DNA from: an uncultured Eubacteriales bacterium
GTDB taxonomy: Bacteria; Bacillota; Clostridia; Lachnospirales; Lachnospiraceae
Assembly: GCA_900313765.1 (NCBI GenBank)
Contig: OMSN01000060.1
Coordinates: forward strand, 1 to 8,123
Reading direction: 5' to 3'
Length of the DNA stretch: 8,123 bases
Shown here: positions 1 to 5,397 of the stretch, in pieces
Position numbering within the stretch: position 1 is the first letter of the stretch
Layout of the letters: every line of letters starts with the position of its first letter
Notes under the pieces: model-generated
Databases searched by the model: none
What the model was told of the DNA's origin: nothing
Seen by the model: only the letters and a program-made list of their open reading frames with translations
Position numbers and translations under genes: made by a program

Positions 1-1
1 C

Positions 2-1003
2 TGCACAGGTTACTATGCACTGGAACAGGCGGTGAATGCAGTAGCATCCGGCAAATATAACTGCGTGCTCTCCGGTTGTGTGGAATTTGGTGACTGTAAC
101 GCGGTTCCGAACCACCCGTACAAGAGAGAGAAAGTTCCGATGGAGAAGTTCCTCCAGACCACAGCATGGCTGTATGACCGCAACTACTGCAGAAGTATGA
201 TGGCGGGTCAGGAACTGATCTACGATGATGCTGCGGAGTATTACAAGAGGACTAACGGCCTTACGGATGAAGAGATGGATGACACCCTCTGCTGGATGTC
301 CATCAACAACAGAAAGAATGCATCTAAGTGCGAACTCGCGATTGAACGCAAGACCTATGATGAGATCGCGAAGGAAAACGGATACAACAGCGCCATCGAA
401 TATATGAAGAGCCCGTTCAACCCGAGAACCGGCGATTTCCTGCGCATGTCCGGCATCGAGGTCAAGTGTGACGGTGCGGCGGCAGTTCTGGTCTGCGCTA
501 CCGACATGATCGAAGAACTGACTCATGGCAAGATGCAGCACAAGCCGATCGAAGTTCTCGGTGTCGGATGCGGCGCTTATGAAGCAACCAATCCCCATTT
601 TGAGATCCGGGCAACGGAAGAAGCGGTCGCGCAGGTCTATGACGTGACAGGAGTCAAGCCAGAAGAGATCGATATCTTCTATGCCAACGACTTCATCATC
701 ACTTCCCATCTGATTGCTGCGGAGATCGCCGGCTATCTTCCGAAGGGAGAAGGCTGGAAATACATCTGTGAAGGAAGAACCGCCTATGACGGAGACAAGC
801 CGATCAATACCAACGGCGGCAGAACCTCCTTCGGACATGCCCATGCGGCATCCGGACTGGCAGACCTGTATGAATGCGTCCATCAGATGCGCGGCGACTG
901 CGGTGAGCGTCAGGTGAAGAAGCTGCCGAAGACGGCAATGCTTCGCGGCTACGGCGGCGCGCAGAATATCTGCACCTACATTATCCGCACCAAGGAAGAT
1001 TGA
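2..1003 (+). CDS. Thiolase-superfamily protein, SCP2/lipid-transfer type (5' partial)
   Basis: This frame is open to the left edge, so the GTG at 32 is internal rather than a start. The visible 333 residues begin Cys-Thr-Gly-Tyr-Tyr-Ala, the end of the thiolase active-site motif. The body carries DGAAAVLV in the middle, then NTNGG and FGHAHAASG near fragment residues 269-285, with the catalytic-type His at about residue 279. This fits the C-terminal half of SCP2-like thiolases, which form or cleave carbon-carbon bonds in acyl-CoA thioesters in the cytoplasm. The usual Pro of GHPxGASG is Ala here. The C-terminal CxG Cys of true thiolases is replaced by Tyr317 in RGYGGAQ, so the reaction may be non-classical, for example aldolase-like. 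A DUF35 gene starts 16 bases downstream, a typical obligate partner. About 85 N-terminal residues are probably missing. The family call is firm; reaction and substrate are unknown. Confidence 0.87.
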   Translation, partial: CTGYYALEQAVNAVASGKYNCVLSGCVEFGDCNAVPNHPYKREKVPMEKFLQTTAWLYDRNYCRSMMAGQELIYDDAAEYYKRTNGLTDEEMDDTLCWMSINNRKNASKCELAIERKTYDEIAKENGYNSAIEYMKSPFNPRTGDFLRMSGIEVKCDGAAAVLVCATDMIEELTHGKMQHKPIEVLGVGCGAYEATNPHFEIRATEEAVAQVYDVTGVKPEEIDIFYANDFIITSHLIAAEIAGYLPKGEGWKYICEGRTAYDGDKPINTNGGRTSFGHAHAASGLADLYECVHQMRGDCGERQVKKLPKTAMLRGYGGAQNICTYIIRTKED

Positions 1004-1019
1004 GAGGGGGAACAGAATT

Positions 1020-1439
1020 ATGGCAGTGAAACTGGAAGCGGTTACTAGGACATTCTATGAAAACCTGGAGAAGGGCAAGATCACAGGAAAGAGATGCAAA
1101 GACTGCGGAGCCATGGAGTTCCCGCCCCGCCTTGCCTGCAATACCTGCGGAAGCACCAATCTGGAATGGGCTGAGATCTCCGGAAAGGCAACGATGCATT
1201 CCATCGTCCTTCCTGCACAGCTCTCCTCGAAACCGGAATACGCACCGCTGAAGCCGTTTGCTTACGGTGAGATTCATCTGGAAGAGGGCTCTGAGTTCAA
1301 CGGCGTGGTCAGAGGCATCAATAAGAAAAAGAGAAGAGCTCTGATCGACAAGCTTCCCATCAATGTTACAGCAGCGATCTATCAGAGAGACGGATACAAG
1401 ACGGTAGTCTTTGATCTGGACGAAGGACAGTGTGACTGA
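1020..1439 (+). CDS. Zn-ribbon / OB-fold DUF35 protein, thiolase partner
   Basis: This 139-residue protein has the DUF35 layout. An N-terminal helix (FYENLEKGK, residues 12-20) leads into a rubredoxin-like zinc ribbon with Cys26, Cys29, Cys40 and Cys43 and the conserved FPPR between the pairs (34-37). An OB-fold of beta strands fills about residues 50-135. In known systems DUF35 proteins bind thiolase-like enzymes and help bind or channel the acyl-CoA chain (archaeal thiolase/HMG-CoA synthase, PhlB, ChsH2). The ATG at 1020 is chosen because a purine-rich AGGGGG lies at 1005-1010 and the predicted N-terminus matches the family. The gene follows the thiolase-like gene after 16 bases, so co-translation and complex formation are likely. 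All four zinc ligands are present and length is normal. Substrate specificity cannot be inferred. Confidence 0.9.
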   Translation: MAVKLEAVTRTFYENLEKGKITGKRCKDCGAMEFPPRLACNTCGSTNLEWAEISGKATMHSIVLPAQLSSKPEYAPLKPFAYGEIHLEEGSEFNGVVRGINKKKRRALIDKLPINVTAAIYQRDGYKTVVFDLDEGQCD

Positions 1440-1504
1440 TCTGAAGGTCCGGTATCCTGTATCTGCAATTAAACCTGAACTAAATATTTTAAAAGGAGAT
1501 AATC

Positions 1505-1744
1505 ATGGACAGAAAAGAACTGGAAGCAATCGTCATCAAGGCAGTGGCAACGATCTATGGCAAGGATGAGTCTGAACTCTCCATGGATACCAACATCAAG
1601 GAAGAGCTTGGCGGCGCATCCGTCAAGATGGTCGGACTGACCGCAGCGATCGAAGAAGAGACCGATGCAATGGTGGAACTTCAGGTCGCATCTGCCTGCG
1701 AGACCCTCGGTGATCTTGTAGACGCAGTGGAAGAAGAACTGTAA
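1505..1744 (+). CDS. Divergent acyl carrier protein
   Basis: This is a 79-residue, very acidic, helical protein of normal ACP length. It has the expected pattern: helix I (residues 3-17), a loop with DTNIKEELG, then the modification site and helix II reading GGASVKMVGL followed by IEEE. Ser39 (codon 1619-1621) aligns with the serine that carries 4'-phosphopantetheine. The normal Asp-Ser-Leu motif is Ala-Ser-Val here, so the conserved Asp before the serine is lost. ACPs hold acyl groups as thioesters for soluble enzymes. Its place between the thiolase/DUF35 pair and an acyl kinase suggests a dedicated carrier rather than the housekeeping fatty-acid ACP. AAGGAG at 1493-1498 gives a strong ribosome site 6 bases before the ATG. 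A 65-base gap separates it from the DUF35 gene, and no phosphopantetheinyl transferase is visible. Whether it is modified is unproven. Confidence 0.86.
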   Translation: MDRKELEAIVIKAVATIYGKDESELSMDTNIKEELGGASVKMVGLTAAIEEETDAMVELQVASACETLGDLVDAVEEEL

Positions 1745-1759
1745 TAACAGCTAATCGTT

Positions 1760-1802
1760 CAGCCCTCTGTGCAGACATACAGAATGTCTGCACAGAGGGC
1801 TG
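1760..1802 (+). other. 19-bp perfect intergenic hairpin between ACP and kinase genes
   Basis: Positions 1760-1778 pair perfectly with 1784-1802 around the five-base loop ACAGA. The stem starts CAGCCCTCTGTG and is GC-rich at its base. It sits 15 bases after the ACP stop and about 12 bases before the kinase ribosome site (AGAGGAAG, 1814-1821). The following bases (CCTTTAATC) contain only three T in a row, so a strong intrinsic terminator is not supported. Partial termination, or protection or processing of the mRNA so that ACP is made in excess over the kinase, are reasonable readings. Structure is seen directly; role is inferred. Confidence 0.85.
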
Positions 1803-1824
1803 CCTTTAATCAGAGAGGAAGAAT

Positions 1825-2937
1825 ATGAGCGAATATAGAGTATTTGCAATCAATCCGGGTTCCACTTCGACCAAGATCGGACTTTTTGAGGGAGAGACGT
1901 GCCTCTTCTCAAAGAACGTTTCTCATGATGCGAAAGAACTGGAAAAATATGACAATCTGTCCAAGCAGCTTCCCTACCGTAAGCAGATGATCCTGGATAT
2001 CCTGAAAGAAGCCGGCTTCACACTGGAAGGTGTGGATGTGTTCGTGGGACGCGGCGGCGGACTTCTTGCCATGGAAGGCGGCACCTACGGCATTACGGAT
2101 CTGGTCCTTGAGCATGCCAGAACCTGCGCGAACGGTATCATCCATCCTGCAACGCTGGGACCGCAGCTTGCAGATCAGTTCGCAAAAGAATATGGCGCAA
2201 AGGCGATGGTCGTCAACCCGCCCGATACGGATGAGATGCAGGATCTGGCCAGACTGACCGGCATCAAAGGCGTACACAGGATGATCCACCTGCATGCGCT
2301 GAATCTGAAGGAGACGGCAATCCGCCACTGCAAAAACGTCCTGCATAAGAAATATGAGGACTGCAATCTTGTAGTCTGCCATATCGGCGGCGGTATCTCC
2401 ATTTCCGCACACAAGCTCGGCCGCATGGTTGACGGCTATGATATTGTCGGAGGCGAAGGTCCCATGGCACCTACCCGCTGCGGTGATATCTCCGTTGCAA
2501 ATGTTCTTTCCTATATGATGAAGAACAATCTCGGACCGAAAGATATGAAGGAACTGCTCTCCAGAAAGGGCGGATTCGTCAATCATCTGGGTATCTCGGA
2601 TGCCATTGAACTTACAGACCGGGCCGCAAAGGGAGACAAGTACGCGGAGATGCTCTGGAATACCATGATCTACCAGATCGAGAAGGGTATCGGTGCCATG
2701 TCCGCAGTTCTGAAGGGCCAGGTGGATGGCATCCTTCTTGGCGGCGGAATGGTCCACAATAAGGATCTTGTTGCACAGATCACGGATGCCTGCAGCTATA
2801 TCGCACCGGTCTATGCATATCCGGGCGAGTTCGAGATGGAAGCGATGGCAGCCGGCGCGATCCGTGTCCTGAATGGCGAGGAAGAACTGAAGGAATATAC
2901 CGGGAAACTGGTCTGGGATGGATTTGACTTCGAGTAA
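1825..2937 (+). CDS. buk: Butyrate-kinase family acyl kinase (ASKHA fold), divergent
   Basis: This 370-residue cytoplasmic enzyme belongs to the acetate/butyrate kinase family, which interconverts acyl-phosphate + ADP and carboxylic acid + ATP. Family marks are INPGSTSTKIGLF (9-21, nucleotide/phosphate site), VGRGGG with EGGTYGI (about 74-90), TDEM (135-138), HLHALN (about 155-160), HIGGGISISAH (186-196), GEGP (210-213) with PTRCGD (216-221), a GGG turn at 306-308 and a C-terminal YPGEFEMEAMAAGA. Length is slightly above the usual ~355. Several positions differ from typical Buk as I recall it: NPPDT replaces the usual DPVVV stretch, and PMAPTRCGDISVAN replaces PFSPERSGGLPVGD, so the acyl group may not be butyrate. 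No phosphotransacylase lies beside it, unlike classical ptb-buk. The start is supported by AGAGGAAG at 1814-1821. Family is certain, substrate is not; branched-chain or longer acids are alternatives. Confidence 0.87.
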   Translation: MSEYRVFAINPGSTSTKIGLFEGETCLFSKNVSHDAKELEKYDNLSKQLPYRKQMILDILKEAGFTLEGVDVFVGRGGGLLAMEGGTYGITDLVLEHARTCANGIIHPATLGPQLADQFAKEYGAKAMVVNPPDTDEMQDLARLTGIKGVHRMIHLHALNLKETAIRHCKNVLHKKYEDCNLVVCHIGGGISISAHKLGRMVDGYDIVGGEGPMAPTRCGDISVANVLSYMMKNNLGPKDMKELLSRKGGFVNHLGISDAIELTDRAAKGDKYAEMLWNTMIYQIEKGIGAMSAVLKGQVDGILLGGGMVHNKDLVAQITDACSYIAPVYAYPGEFEMEAMAAGAIRVLNGEEELKEYTGKLVWDGFDFE

Positions 2938-2949
2938 AGGACAGGACAG

Positions 2950-3387
2950 ATGAATTTAAATAATGACTGGTTCTTTAAATGGAACATTATTACCAACACC
3001 TGTATGGCATTGATCATCAATACGGCGGCGACAATCTTTGCCGGCGGAGATACCCTGGCCGGCTGGGTTACCGGATGCTGCTGCGCATTTACCATCAACA
3101 CCATTGCAGCGATCATCATCCCCGTGGGACCGATCAGCATGAAGTTTTCCAGAGGCGTCTGCGGAGCGAAGGAGGGAACCTTCCTGGATCTGCTTCTGCG
3201 TAACATTGTAGTCAATCTTATTTTTGTCACTATCGTCAGTATGGGGATGGCACTGATCCATGTGGGTGTGGGGCCCAATCTGATTCCCGCCTGGTGGTCC
3301 ACCTATCCGAGACTCTATCTGGTGGGTACTGTCGGAGCTATGCTGATCGAGAAGCCAATCGCGATGTTCTGCAGCGGACATAATTAA
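2950..3387 (+). CDS. Small four-helix integral membrane protein, DUF2798-like
   Basis: This 145-residue protein is strongly hydrophobic, with four likely membrane helices near residues 13-31, 36-60, 81-105 and 121-141. There is a short basic loop SMKFSRG (63-69) and an unusual Cys43-Cys44-Cys45 run in helix 2. The two halves resemble each other: an N-rich first helix (NIITN at 12-16, RNIVVN at 84-89), a turn, a Gly-rich second helix, and an ending IPVGPI or IEKPI. This suggests a tandem duplication of a two-helix unit, as in DUF2798-type proteins; that family match is from memory and tentative. Its ribosome site AAAGGA (2936-2941) overlaps the kinase stop codon, and the ATG is 12 bases later, so translation is probably coupled. 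Being last in the operon, it could export or import the acid or intermediate handled by the pathway. That role is a guess. Confidence 0.75.
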   Translation: MNLNNDWFFKWNIITNTCMALIINTAATIFAGGDTLAGWVTGCCCAFTINTIAAIIIPVGPISMKFSRGVCGAKEGTFLDLLLRNIVVNLIFVTIVSMGMALIHVGVGPNLIPAWWSTYPRLYLVGTVGAMLIEKPIAMFCSGHN

Positions 3388-3413
3388 ACTTATATCTGTA
3401 TCAATACATAATG

Positions 3414-3461
3414 CCTGCCGTATTCCGGAACTTTGCAGTCCCGTGAGACGGCAGGTTTCTT
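3414..3461 (+). terminator. Probable intrinsic terminator after the acyl operon
   Basis: CCTGCCGT (3414-3421) pairs with ACGGCAGG (3448-3455), followed directly by TTTCTT. The loop is long (26 bases) and holds the palindrome TTCCGGAA (3423-3430), which may form an inner structure. It lies 27 bases after the membrane-protein stop and before a new promoter region, which fits an operon end. The short, interrupted T-run means termination may be partial. Confidence 0.6.
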
Positions 3462-3490
3462 ACAAAAAAGACATGAATTATTCTCTTCTT

Positions 3491-3511
3491 TTTTTCATAT
3501 ACTGTGAAAAA
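3491..3511 (+). promoter_or_regulatory. Dyad around a TATACT -10-like hexamer
   Basis: TTTTTCA (3491-3497) is the exact reverse complement of TGAAAAA (3505-3511), with TATACTG between them. The centre matches a -10 hexamer at 5 of 6 positions, so this could be a promoter overlapped by an operator. AT-rich dyads of this size also arise by chance and no clear -35 is visible. Confidence 0.3.
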
Positions 3512-3580
3512 GAGGTGCGGTTCTGTCAATATCCAACGTGAAATGGGTGAAATATCGAGAAGTGTCTTCAAAATACGCTG

Positions 3581-3589
3581 TGATATTCT
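3581..3589 (+). promoter_or_regulatory. Candidate extended -10 element
   Basis: TGaTATTCT matches the TGnTATAAT extended -10 form (4 of 6 hexamer bases plus the TG). It would put transcription start near 3596 and leave a leader of about 55 bases to the binding-protein ATG. The -35 position (about 3561-3566, AGTGTC) is poor, as is tolerated with extended -10 promoters. Confidence 0.35.
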
Positions 3590-3650
3590 TTAGTTACGAT
3601 GAAGCAGGAGATTTCCTGTAAAACACAACACACTTTCAGGAGGAGAATCT

Positions 3651-5240
3651 ATGAATATGAAGAAGATGCTCAGTCTTGTACTGGTATCCGCCATGACACT
3701 TACCATGGCAGCAACTGCTTTTGCAGAAGAAGCAGGCGGTCTGTCCGGCGCCAACTGCGATCCGGCAAACACTGCCAAGACAGATGAGACCCTGACAATC
3801 GGATTTGGTTCAGAACCGTCCACTCTGGTCGGTACCGCAACCGGCAACACCGAGAATGAATCCATGATGATCTTCTCGGCTCTGACCGACAACCTGGTAG
3901 CTTACAACTCTCTTACAGGCGAGATCGAGCCTCAGCTGGCAACAGCATGGGAATGGGTCGACGACAAGCACTGCAAGTTCACTCTTCGTGATGATGTCAC
4001 CATGTCTGACGGAACTCCGTTCGTAGCAGACGACGTTGTCTTCTCCGTAAAGATGTGGAGAGACCAGAACGCAACCAATGAGACCGGCTCCATCTTCACA
4101 GAATGCGCAGACCCGGTTGCGGATGACGAGCATACTGTAACGATCGAGTTCACATCCAACGCTCCGGATATCATCCGTATGCTGACCTGGACCAACTATG
4201 GTATCGTGTCCGAGGATGAAGTCAACGCAGCAGGCGGCTTCGAAGAAGTCGGCAAGAATCCGCTCGTTGGCTCCGGCCCCTACAAGTTCGTGTCCTGGAC
4301 CAACGGACAGAATGTCGTCATCGAGCGTAACGAAGAGTACTGGAATCAGGATTACGCAGGATATTACAAGCAGATCGTGTTCACATTCACCTCTGATCCG
4401 GCAGCCCGCATCATGGCAGTCCAGTCCGGCGACGCGGATGTAGCATATGCAATCCCGACTGCACAGGCGAACACCTTCCAGGGCAACGAGGCAGTCAAGG
4501 TTGTAAACTACACATTTGACCAGGTCAACCATCTGTGGTTCAACATGGGTGAGAATGCCGGTGCTACCGCTGACCAGAAGGTTCGTGAAGCAATCGACAA
4601 GGCTCTGGATTACGATGCGATCAACGCAGTCGGTTCCGCAGGACTCACTGCTCCGGCACTTGGATATTTCGTAGAAGGCAACCCGAACTACAACGCAGTT
4701 TATACTCCTGAAGAGAGAGCTGTTGACATTGACGGCGCCAAGGCCCTTCTTGAGGAAGCTGGATACGGCGACGGACTGACCCTGAGAGCACTTGGTCTGT
4801 CTGATATCGAGCCGGTTTACGTTGTCATGCAGGCAAACCTTGCACAGGCTGGCATCACCCTTGAACTGGATATCCCGGATACCGCACAGTTCGTAGGACA
4901 GGCAGCAGGCGGCGACTATGACATCATCATCGTTGGCGAGTATGCGGCAGCAAGATTCCCGTCCATCTTCATCTTCTTCCAGAATGCGTACACCTTCTGC
5001 ATCGGCGGACCGAAGTGGACCACAGATGAGATCAACGCAAAGATCCATGACTTCATTTTCGCAGAGGATCAGGAGAGTGCAACTCAGATCGGCAAAGAAT
5101 TCGAAGAGATGATGAAAGAGAGCTGCATCCAGACGAACCTGTTCCCGGCTATCAACAGTGCAGTGATCAATCCGGCTCTGAAGGGCTTCAATACTCTGGA
5201 ACGTGGCTTCATGGATCCGACCGGATTCTACAAAGAGTAA
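3651..5240 (+). CDS. Family-5 extracellular solute-binding protein of an Opp/Dpp-type ABC importer
   Basis: This 529-residue secreted protein captures peptide or similar solute for the permease and ATPase genes that follow. The N-terminus is a classic signal peptide: MNMKK, a hydrophobic core to about residue 20, and a likely signal peptidase I cut after AFA (residue 25), leaving EEAGG. The mature part has SBP_bac_5 features: TLTIGFGSEPSTL near the start, LTDNLVAYNSLTGEIEPQLA, the FTLRDDVTMSDGTPFVADDV block typical of the family, NPLVGSGPYKF, then a KALDYDAIN / EGNPNYN region and a C-terminal FNTLERGF. Length is typical. Oddly for a Gram-positive importer, no lipobox Cys is present; the first Cys is residue 36, beyond the cut, in SGANC. 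The start is fixed by AGGAGGAG at 3638-3645. The ligand (oligopeptide, dipeptide, nickel or other) cannot be told from sequence alone. Confidence 0.93.
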   Translation: MNMKKMLSLVLVSAMTLTMAATAFAEEAGGLSGANCDPANTAKTDETLTIGFGSEPSTLVGTATGNTENESMMIFSALTDNLVAYNSLTGEIEPQLATAWEWVDDKHCKFTLRDDVTMSDGTPFVADDVVFSVKMWRDQNATNETGSIFTECADPVADDEHTVTIEFTSNAPDIIRMLTWTNYGIVSEDEVNAAGGFEEVGKNPLVGSGPYKFVSWTNGQNVVIERNEEYWNQDYAGYYKQIVFTFTSDPAARIMAVQSGDADVAYAIPTAQANTFQGNEAVKVVNYTFDQVNHLWFNMGENAGATADQKVREAIDKALDYDAINAVGSAGLTAPALGYFVEGNPNYNAVYTPEERAVDIDGAKALLEEAGYGDGLTLRALGLSDIEPVYVVMQANLAQAGITLELDIPDTAQFVGQAAGGDYDIIIVGEYAAARFPSIFIFFQNAYTFCIGGPKWTTDEINAKIHDFIFAEDQESATQIGKEFEEMMKESCIQTNLFPAINSAVINPALKGFNTLERGFMDPTGFYKE

Positions 5241-5288
5241 GAAGACTCAGGACGAATTCCAGGAATCATATAACAGCATGATTTAAAT

Positions 5289-5333
5289 GGAAAGTCGCAG
5301 TTGTGGGGGCCTTCCTCCGCACTGTGACTTTCC
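5289..5333 (+). other. 13-bp intergenic hairpin after the binding-protein gene
   Basis: Positions 5289-5301 pair with 5321-5333 over 13 bp with one G-U, starting GGAAAGTCGCAGT. The 19-base loop is G-rich then C-rich (GGGGGCC) and could fold further. No T-run follows (TGCTGAAAG), so it is not a clear terminator. In many importer operons a stem after the binding-protein gene stabilises that part of the mRNA or causes partial termination, giving more binding protein than permease. That role is inferred here. Confidence 0.8.
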
Positions 5334-5348
5334 TGCTGAAAGACAGAA

Positions 5349-5375
5349 CTTACAGATGTAAGCCGGTTGGCTTGC
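5349..5375 (+). promoter_or_regulatory. Two overlapping, mutually exclusive small hairpins before the permease gene
   Basis: CTTAC (5349-5353) pairs with GTAAG (5358-5362) around AGAT. The same GTAAG plus CC (5358-5364) pairs with GGCTTGC (5369-5375) around GGTT, with one G-U. Only one can form at a time. They lie 13 bases before the permease ribosome site GGAG (5388-5391). This could be a small attenuation or translation-control element, or chance. Confidence 0.35.
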
Positions 5376-5397
5376 AATACATGATTCGGAGTGGCTT

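Larger units (their letters stand above)
3462..3650 (+). promoter_or_regulatory. Leader/promoter region of the ABC importer operon
   Basis: This AT-richer stretch separates the two operons and shows no convincing gene. It holds a pyrimidine-rich tract (3479-3496), a TATACT hexamer (3498-3503) inside a 7-bp dyad, a GTGAAAT direct repeat (3538-3544 and 3547-3553), and an extended -10-like TGaTATTCT (3581-3589). A small hairpin follows (CAGGA 3605-3609 with TCCTG 3614-3618), then the strong ribosome site AGGAGGAG (3638-3645). Neither -10 candidate has a good TTGACA-like -35 box at 17 bases, so the start point is uncertain. A regulated promoter here is expected because the next gene opens a new operon. 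Confidence 0.55.

Noticed and set aside
32..34. GTG as start of the first gene
   Set aside because: The frame is open to the window edge, and residues before it (CTGYYALEQA) are conserved thiolase active-site sequence.
1909..2757. Long open frame on the minus strand opposite the butyrate kinase gene
   Set aside because: It mirrors the codon pattern of a clearly recognised + strand gene, encodes a Cys/His/Asp-rich product with no recognisable domain, and has no convincing ribosome site.
3599..3787. Small + strand open frame starting in the importer leader
   Set aside because: It overlaps the binding-protein gene in another frame, lacks a ribosome site, and its product is Arg/Ser/Cys-rich without recognisable features.
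3810..5048. 412-codon minus-strand open frame opposite the binding-protein gene
   Set aside because: Shadow of a well-supported + strand gene; product looks like random composition without a known fold.
5289..5333. Intrinsic terminator after the binding-protein gene
   Set aside because: The stem is strong but is followed by TGCTGAAAG rather than a T-run, and the importer genes continue downstream; listed as a hairpin of uncertain role instead.
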